Part shown: positions 57,404 to 64,000 of the stretch, one piece after another
How the letters are laid out: every line of letters begins with the position of its first letter
How positions within the stretch are numbered: the first letter of the stretch is position 1
Origin: Paramacrobiotus metropolitanus
Taxonomy: Eukaryota; Tardigrada; Eutardigrada; Parachela; Macrobiotidae
Direction of reading: 5' to 3'
Assembly: GCF_019649055.1 (NCBI RefSeq)
Contig: NW_026570384.1
Location: 170,921-234,920 of the forward strand
Length of the DNA stretch: 64,000 bases
The notes under the pieces: generated by a model
Databases searched by the model: none
Told to the model about the DNA's origin: nothing
Seen by the model: the letters and a program-made list of their open reading frames with translations, nothing else
Translations under genes and position numbers: made by a program

Positions 57404-59490
57404 TTAATGCAGTGCCTGGTGCCCACTGAACTCGCGGATCATCAGATGTTCAATCTGCTCCACCTCGGTGCGACTCATCGGCTCCATATCCAGCACTGCC
57501 AAATCTTCCTTCATATGCCGCTCATCCTTCGTCCCGGTCAGCGGTGCAATGCCCAAATCCATACAGAACCGGAAGAACACCTGCTCCACCGTGGCCTGCC
57601 GTTTGTGTGCCATGTCCTTGATCACGGCACTACGCAGCAGATGCGGATTGGCCGTCAGAGTCCAGAAGCTCTGGTAGATGATGCCGTGTTTGCGGCAGAA
57701 CGCGCGGATCTCCACATCGTACCCGGTCTCGGCGTGGAAGCGGTTCTGTACGACGGCCGGTTTGATGTGGGCGTCATGGAAGAGCTTCTCCAATTCAGCC
57801 AGACGGTAGAAATTGGAGATGCCCAATTGTCTGATGGTGCCCTGGGAGTGGAAGTCCTCGAGGGTACGCCATACTTCCATGTTTTCCTGGTGGCTGTGCA
57901 TAGGACCATGGAGGACAAGGGAGTCGATGTAGGTCGTCTGCAGATTGCGCAAACTGGCTGAAACGGACTGGCGGACTTGATCAGTTAAGGAAGCCTTCAA
58001 ATTCAAATAACGTGATGTCAGCATGCTTTTTAAAAAATGTCTCACAAACTATTATCACAAGAGATAGCACTGCAGTGCTGCACAATAACAACGCAATACG
58101 GACAATACGGACGGTCAGATAACATTTTTAGTCAAATTTCAAATTATAATGTTTGCTTATTTTACGGCTAGACAGTTTCCGCTAGATGTTTTGGTTATTA
58201 CGTATTTGTAGGTAACACAAAACAGTCAATGTTCGTCGTATTAACAGCAATCCGACAACGATTTAAATCATTTAATCATAACATGCCATTATTTTAAACC
58301 ATCTGGAAACAAAACCTAGAGAGCGACCCTTCATAACTAGAAAAGGAATTCCACATGATGTCACACCGTTTCGCTAGTAACTTTTTTGTTGAGAACAGAG
58401 AAGTTTAGTTTTTCAGTTTTCATAATGATAATTCCTTTTAATTTTCTTTAGAATATTCATCGTTCTTTATTCTGTCGTCCGCGGCACTTTCGTAAAGTGG
58501 GTACTGTACAGCAGTTAGCAGACATAAAAATACAGACATTATAGTTTATAAAATAAAATAGCGAAATAAATGCAGATAATTATATAGAGTTTTCCTAGTG
58601 TAAAATTGCTTTTCAGTAAACTGAGGTACTTGAAAATACTTATGTTACTATTATTCGTTTTCCGCCTGCTTCGTAAACTTGAGATACCATGGTCCGTGGT
58701 CTTAATAATGTTGTACAGCGAAAAGTTCTCACAGAAGTTTCATCGTTCTATGCCAAAGTGGCAAAATGCAAACACAAGACTGCAACACAAAATTAACATC
58801 ACAACAGTTTGATCAGAATAATTACTGCTTAACAGCAGCATTATCAGGAGGCTCATCAGGTTATTAGTAATCATAAATAGCCGTGATCTTGGATTTTAGA
58901 AATCATTGCTTCTAAGCTGTTTCAAACGAATCACTTTCCTCAAATTTCGCTCAGTTCCAACAAACGAAAATCTTCTAAATCGCGGAATACATTTCATTTA
59001 CATTTCTTATTTTGGCAAATTAAAAGGAAGGCGAGATTCTTACCCGGGGATCATAGGGAATATTTTGTGGATCCTGCCCATCGACGCTGGTGAATTTGGT
59101 CTGCACGAACAAATCCTCGCGGGGAATTGCGTGCTTCTCGTGCAAAGTGGCGAGGGCCTTCCCCACCAGCGGTTCCTGGTAATGTTTGGGCTGGCATGCT
59201 GTGTCGATGCCCCGAAAACCAGCCAGAACAGCTTTCACCACTAAATCTGTCGTCGCGTCTGTAAATAATACAACGTAAACAAACAAATGCCAAACAGATC
59301 TCAACACCATGGATCCCTGTCTTCAGGTCCAAAACGTTATCCGGGTACAGAGAGAAGACTTATCGAGTATAGTAATTTTGGATGTCGATAAGTTTTTCTA
59401 ACCTTTTTTCCAAGCTGTTCCGTAAATTAATCGCGGCATCTGTACACCAGCAATGGTGGTAATAGTGTGAGTTGTATGTTGGACAGCCAT
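57404..59490 (-). CDS. Aldo-keto reductase (3 exons)
   Basis: Exons 59403-59490, 59044-59258 and 57404-57994 give 297 aa in continuous phase. MPRLIYGTAWKKD opens the barrel. The catalytic tetrad is present: Asp and Tyr in GIDTACQPKHYQE, Lys in FVQTKFT and His in LVLHGPM. The cofactor pocket shows QLGISNF, VVQNRFH, IIYQSFW and PLTGTKDERHMKEDL, the NAD(P)H-binding segment. It is a cytosolic oxidoreductase reducing carbonyl substrates; the substrate cannot be predicted. It belongs to the DTAxQPKHY branch shared by fungi, plants and invertebrates, not to the mammalian AKR1 type. 1049-bp second intron (57995-59043). Confidence 0.92.
57995..59043 (-). other. Second intron of the aldo-keto reductase gene
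   Basis: AT-rich, no exon or transposon terminus recognised. Acceptor TTTGAATTTGAAG is purine-rich for an acceptor but is the only one in phase. Confidence 0.6.
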
Positions 59491-60678
59491 TGTGTCGTTC
59501 AGGGATGCTGGACAAATAAAACTGGGAAGCCAGGAGAACTGAGAAGCTGACAGACAGTCAGCATATAGATATAACTGATGCAGAACAAGCGCGTAGGCAA
59601 CCCAACGGAAGCGGTGCAAACGGTGACGGTACCACAGGCACATACAAAGATAAGAGTGCTTTCCGACAATCAGATACAATCAACTTGAACCGTCTGATAA
59701 TAAAACTGATTTTTTCACAGATCACTAACCGCCACCGGCAAAGTGTAATCAAACCTTATGATTAATTTTATAAAAAGCCAAAATGGTTCCGCTAATATAG
59801 TACTCGTAATTTAAAATCCATCAGCTGTTATTCCATCAGTTCTTTTTTTTGCTGCTGTCAGTCGTTGTACGAGTACAAGTACAATACTGCACATACGGGG
59901 TTCAATGTGGTTCAGTGTACAGTACAACTTGTATGTCTTCATTTTTTTCGGAGCGGACTGCAACGCTGCCACCCGCAGATGGTTACATTAGGGAGCGCGA
60001 AAAGCAAATTTCACACAGCAAAACTCAAGAGTTGCAGATTAATTTCAATAATTTGATATCCGCCAAAGTTTTTCTCGCCAACGTCCTTTTTTATGCTAAT
60101 TAAAGTACGATCTTCCAGGCATATTCCTTTTATTGTCTTCTTGCGTCGCAGGTTTTTCTGAGCCGATTGTTGTAACTCGCTAGCATCAAACAAAGTACTT
60201 CTCCTCATTTTTACGTTTTTGCATACCACACCCGTAGGTCTCGGCGGTATTTGACCATGGTAACTATTTATGCACCAAGTTTACAAAGTCATCTGTGTAC
60301 ATACGTTTGAAAACAGGTGCAACGTTTGCTTGATTGATATTGTATTCCAGCTGCATGCGCACACGTGCAGGTGGGGTAGGTCGTTTGAATCTTCGAGGCA
60401 AGAGCCGGGAAAAAATTTTTTGTGGTGGCAGTGGTCAACACAACCGGCAGATGAATGCAGTTCTATGTAAATGCTTATGTGTGATGTTAAACCACTGCAG
60501 TTTAGATACATCTTGCCATGTTGTAACTGGTGGTGGCGTAGGTAGTGGTAGATGCGTCTGACTACAAGTAGCGTCTGTCGCGTTTTCCTCACGTTGTCAG
60601 GCAGACCAATGAGTTTCCTTTCACAATGAGCCTTGAAGACGTTTGGTGATAATTATAACATTTACATGCAATCACAGA
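59491..60678. promoter_or_regulatory. Divergent upstream region, aldo-keto reductase / receptor-like gene
   Basis: About 1.2 kb between divergent starts. Contains a GTACGAGTACAAGTAC palindromic element at 59868-59883. No confident coding exon. Confidence 0.35.
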
Positions 60679-62092
60679 ATGAGAAAAGTCAGACCTAACG
60701 TTGTTGATACGTTTCCAATCGAGATACGATTATCCACTGACAAAAAAGCCAACCTCGATGCAAAGAATATGGAATATATGGCTCAATCTTTTGGAAATCT
60801 TCGCTATTTTCACCTGTCCTGTACCTCAATCAAACACTCACCGTTACAGGCTTTGTCGGATAGCTCTGACGGTTTTATCCGAGCGCTTCAAACTTGCGCG
60901 TTATGCTACTGCTCGTACACCGAATTTTCCAGAAAGGTCATTGTCGATACCCCATCATTCACCGTCATCATTCTGTGTCTGAGCACGTATATGTTTGATG
61001 TCGTGGCGGCGGTGTTCTACTTTTCCATTTCGTTTCGATCCAGAGAGCTTGTAGTGCACTGCGTAAAGATTGCCACAGCTCATGCAGATATGTTTTTGAC
61101 CACAAGAAGGAAACTGCAGATTTACGCATTCATCAGCGTGAATTTCTTCCTGATATTTGTGGTGACGTTTTACCGAATCATTGAAGATGATATTGTGTCG
61201 GCAATAGGCGACGAAATCCGTCTTGATTATGCCGTGGTGAAAGGTCACATCTCTTTAAACGCTTTAAAATTGTGTATGTTATTTACTGCACTCTGTTCCG
61301 CTTTGCCAGTCTCGGCCAGTTGTCACTGCAAGTCTTTACGACTGCATTTGCTCTGCTTTTGGGTAAGCTTTTTAGCCAACTCGCGGACAATCTTGATGAA
61401 CCTGTAACCGAACAGAGAACATCACAAATCGCTGAGCTAATTAAGCACCACCGGGAAATTGTGGAGTTAACAAAGCTTTTCGATTCGGTGATGTCTTGAT
61501 TAACGCTTTCATGTACATTCAGTTTCTGAGTAACGTGACCTTTTGTACTTACATGATGGCAATGGAGTACGCAGTTAATCGCAGTCTGGAAACACATCGT
61601 CTTTGGGACTGACTGAATCCGTTTACTTTTTGGCGCTGTACGCTGTCACTTTCATTTATATTACTGAGCAAGTAAGGCAGTACGGGCACAGGTGCTTTTG
61701 ACAAAATGGAATAACCAACTATGGGAATTACAGGATTCCGTATAACAATGCAACAAGGGAACGATGAAGTGTTCAAGCACTATGGGGCAGAGTATCGGTT
61801 GCATCCGGTGGGATTCAGTATGGCCGGAATACTAGTCACGAGGGAAACCGTAATTATGGTAAGCGCAGTGTAGCGGCCTTTAAAAGCCACAACGTTTTGC
61901 AAGGAGCAACGAACGGAGAGTACGTTACATTTGGTACTGCATTCGCAGGCTTCAGGGGCTATCACTAGCTACGTTTTGCTGTTTTCGGAATTAGCCGACA
62001 ACGAAAAGTCCGTGAACAGTGAAAAAATCACACGGTCACAGTTGGAGCAGCTTTGGCTGAATATTTCAACGCGCTGCAACTCGGCATGCTGA
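60679..62092 (+). CDS. Gustatory-receptor-like (7tm_7) multi-pass protein, exon structure unresolved
   Basis: Tentative exons 60679-61236, 61320-61487, 61585-61671, 61734-61858 and 61949-62092. Hydrophobic helices include TVIILCLSTYMFDVVAAVFY and IYAFISVNFFLIFVVTFY. Next comes IAELIKHHREIVELTKLFDS, the intracellular helix typical of invertebrate gustatory receptors. VGFSMAGILVTRETVIM and GAITSYVLLFSELA at the end resemble the TM7 signature region of that family. The first three junctions close in phase; the join from 61671 to 61734 does not. A competing frame at 61491-61600 (FLSNVTFCTYMMAMEY) also looks like a membrane helix. So this is either a real receptor with mis-called junctions or a decaying pseudogene. 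Confidence 0.45.
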
Positions 62093-62384
62093 TTTTTTTG
62101 CGCAAACGTTTGTTTGTTCATAATTGCATTTTAAAATCGCATTCGCCAAGTTAAAACAAATCCTGCATATCATAAGGCAGCAAGTCCACAAACACGATAT
62201 AAGCGCAAGCGTCACTTTAGGTTTATTTACAACTTCTAAGAACTATGGAGATTCGCCGTTGCAAGCTATAAAAAAGCAGTCTAAAACCAACAAGCTAGGA
62301 GTATGTAACACAGCTAATGCAGTGGCTCATTGCTCAATAATTAAACGGACGGAATGGACGGATTCATTTCCCATTTATTATTTT

Positions 62385-63914
62385 CTATCCTTGGCACCAC
62401 ACACCAACCTTCCCATTCCACCACCGACCCAAATCAGTGACGACCTTCTTCTTTGGACTTCTAGTGTTGAGAATGGTACAGATTCTGCACCACGACAGAT
62501 TACGAGCTTCCAGTCCGGCTGCTAATTTGGCCGTGGCCGCACTGACGCGCCACTGGAAATACTTGCGGTATTCCTGGGGGTTCTTGTTTAGAAAGAGCAA
62601 ATAATCGGCAAGGGCTTTGGGGTTTTCAAAATCCATAACGTTTATAAAGGAGTCTTTGGGGAAGATCGCGAAATAGTTGGCACCGCCATAGACAACGGAA
62701 CTGCGGCGTGATTTAAGGCTCGATGGATTTTTTTCGGTAACGTAATCCTTGCAGATACTAAGCAAGAAATTGCAGTTATTTTGTAGATTGAATGCTATTT
62801 TTTTATGAGAATAGAACTGACAAAACAAAAATGCAGCAGCAAAGTTATAAAACGGTACCTGTTTTCGAAAGCCAGATAAAACTTGTAATTGGCCACTAGC
62901 CGATCACAAATTTCGGGCGTATCCGTGCTGCACTCCTTCGTGCCACACTTCCCATAGACATCCACATCCACATATTTTGCCAGCTCTGTCATATACAAAT
63001 CCCGTCGACTGGGTATCCACTGGCAGTTGGAGACAAACGTCGTCGCGAATCCTGTTTTATTTCGCAGCGCCTCATCGAACTCTCGGCTGTCCTTCCACAC
63101 CGACGGACGAAAGTGCTGAAAGTACGAGTCCGTAATCACATCCGAATCCAACCGGTACGTGAAGGTCAGGTTGAAGAACCCGGTTGGAAATCCTGGCGCG
63201 TGTGCACTGGCGATTCCAGCCCGTAAAAAATGTAGTATTGGTGATGTAACCGTGTCGGTGGCAGCTGATCCAAGGCGAAATCCCGAATGTGATATACGAC
63301 CGCACCACTAGTTAGTAATTTGCTCCGGTTACTGGAAACGATGCAGTTCGAATATGGGCATTGTTTTATTCCTGTTTCTGCTTCTTGAAAGAGACGTAAC
63401 GCGGGGGTATACTGGTCTCCAGGTAGTCCAAATAGAATGTATAGTTTGACCGTTGACGGTTTTCTCTTAGTAGCTGGCTGCGGTTGAGAATCGCTGCTTG
63501 GCGGAAGGAGTCGTCGAACGATATTATACGACGTTCCGTTAGTTGATTTTAGTTGGCCTGGTATTGGCAAAACAGAGGTATATCAGCCCGAAAATAGTCA
63601 TACAAACGGCAAAGAACAGCGACTTTAGTTTTGAGGTCTCTGTAAAATGTGTGCAGGATAAGATATCAGTCAAAACACAATCGAGCGTCTGGCATTATGA
63701 AAAAAAAGATTTCTCAGTGTAGAGATCCAGCGTTGCTCGCTGTTAACATAATGTTAAGAATGAATTTGTAGTGTGCAAACACTTTTGAAATTTCCCGACA
63801 CAACGGCGTACGTACCGATACAATCTTTCCGAGCAAAGTCCAGCCGTTCGTCTGAACGTCGTGACTAAAGAGCTGACCACATCGTTCCTGATCGGCATCG
63901 GCAGCAGTTGACAT
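62385..63914 (-). CDS. Alpha-1,3-fucosyltransferase-like gene with two apparent frame breaks
   Basis: Segments in order: 63812-63914 (cytosolic start MSTAADADQERCGQLF), about 63560-63639 (signal anchor SLFFAVCMTIFGLIYLCF), about 63190-63570 (stem and N-terminal domain: KLYILFGLPG, IFYGLESPVH), 62859-about 63200 (FFNLTFTYRLDSDVI, YGKCGTKECS, YKFYLAFENS) and 62385-62757 (ICKDYVTEK, VVYGGANYFAIFPKDSFINV, YFQWR, WCRICTIL). These match GT10 alpha-1,3-fucosyltransferases, type II Golgi enzymes transferring fucose from GDP-fucose. The segment after YVTEK, normally NALxxGxVPVV, reads NPSSLKSRRSSVV. Frame changes between the anchor and stem and near 63195-63220 cannot be spliced away: sequence error or pseudogene. 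Confidence 0.65.
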
Positions 63915-64000
63915 TTTAACAAACAAACGGAATATGTAAGACGTTGGAACTTTATAACTTTAGCTCTCAATACTGTAATGAAATGGCAAATTCATTGAAC

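Noticed and set aside
1-64000. CRISPR arrays, bacterial operons, riboswitches, attachment sites
   Set aside because: The genome is eukaryotic by intron structure and gene content; no spaced direct-repeat array or prokaryotic signal was seen.

Overview
This is a piece of animal nuclear genome. Genes are split by short GT-AG introns (mostly about 50-600 bp), operons are absent, and the content is metazoan: TCF25, a LysM-domain membrane protein, TMEM86, cathepsin B, class A GPCRs, a membrane cyclase-like receptor, an astacin fold and an alpha-1,3-fucosyltransferase. A small ecdysozoan such as a tardigrade fits best, but that is inference from gene families and intron style; nothing here proves the species. 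Most gene models were assembled by hand from exon phase, splice sites and remembered family sequences, with no alignment run.

Layout. 0.1-5.8 kb (-): a 12-exon TCF25/Rqc1 gene whose first two exons encode the N-terminal domain of a DRG GTPase; one intron carries an antisense LINE fragment. 6.6-11.2 kb (+): a 13-exon AidB/ACDH-11-type acyl-CoA dehydrogenase. 11.7-13.5 kb (-): a LysM transmembrane protein, divergent from TMEM86 (15.7-18.9 kb, +). 20.4-21.2 kb (-): a small secreted orphan. 22.8-24.6 kb (+): a cathepsin B with a changed occluding loop. 25.1-31.7 kb: three related GPCRs (+,-,+). 32.7-34.0 kb (-): a Thr/Tyr-rich cysteine-repeat secreted protein. 35.0-38.6 kb (+): a NIT-domain, guanylate-cyclase-like receptor lacking catalytic residues. 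41.3-42.0 kb (-): a small multi-pass protein with PY motifs.

43.9-54.2 kb is the structurally richest part. A fourth GPCR has its first exon at 47.3 kb and its second at 53.7 kb. The 5.9-kb intron holds a Helitron (47993-53249), inside which sit a younger Helitron (48073-49972) and a TIR element (51574-52510). A near-identical Helitron in opposite orientation lies upstream (43980-45886), so the first exon is bracketed by 1.9-kb inverted repeats.

55.2-56.8 kb (-): an astacin-fold gene without the zinc-binding histidines. 57.4-59.5 kb (-): an aldo-keto reductase with a complete catalytic tetrad. 60.7-62.1 kb (+): a gustatory-receptor-like gene with unresolved junctions. 62.4-63.9 kb (-): an alpha-1,3-fucosyltransferase with two apparent frame breaks.

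The genes do not form one pathway. The themes are secretory-pathway and membrane proteins, a lineage-specific receptor family, several degenerate enzyme folds, and recent Helitron activity.
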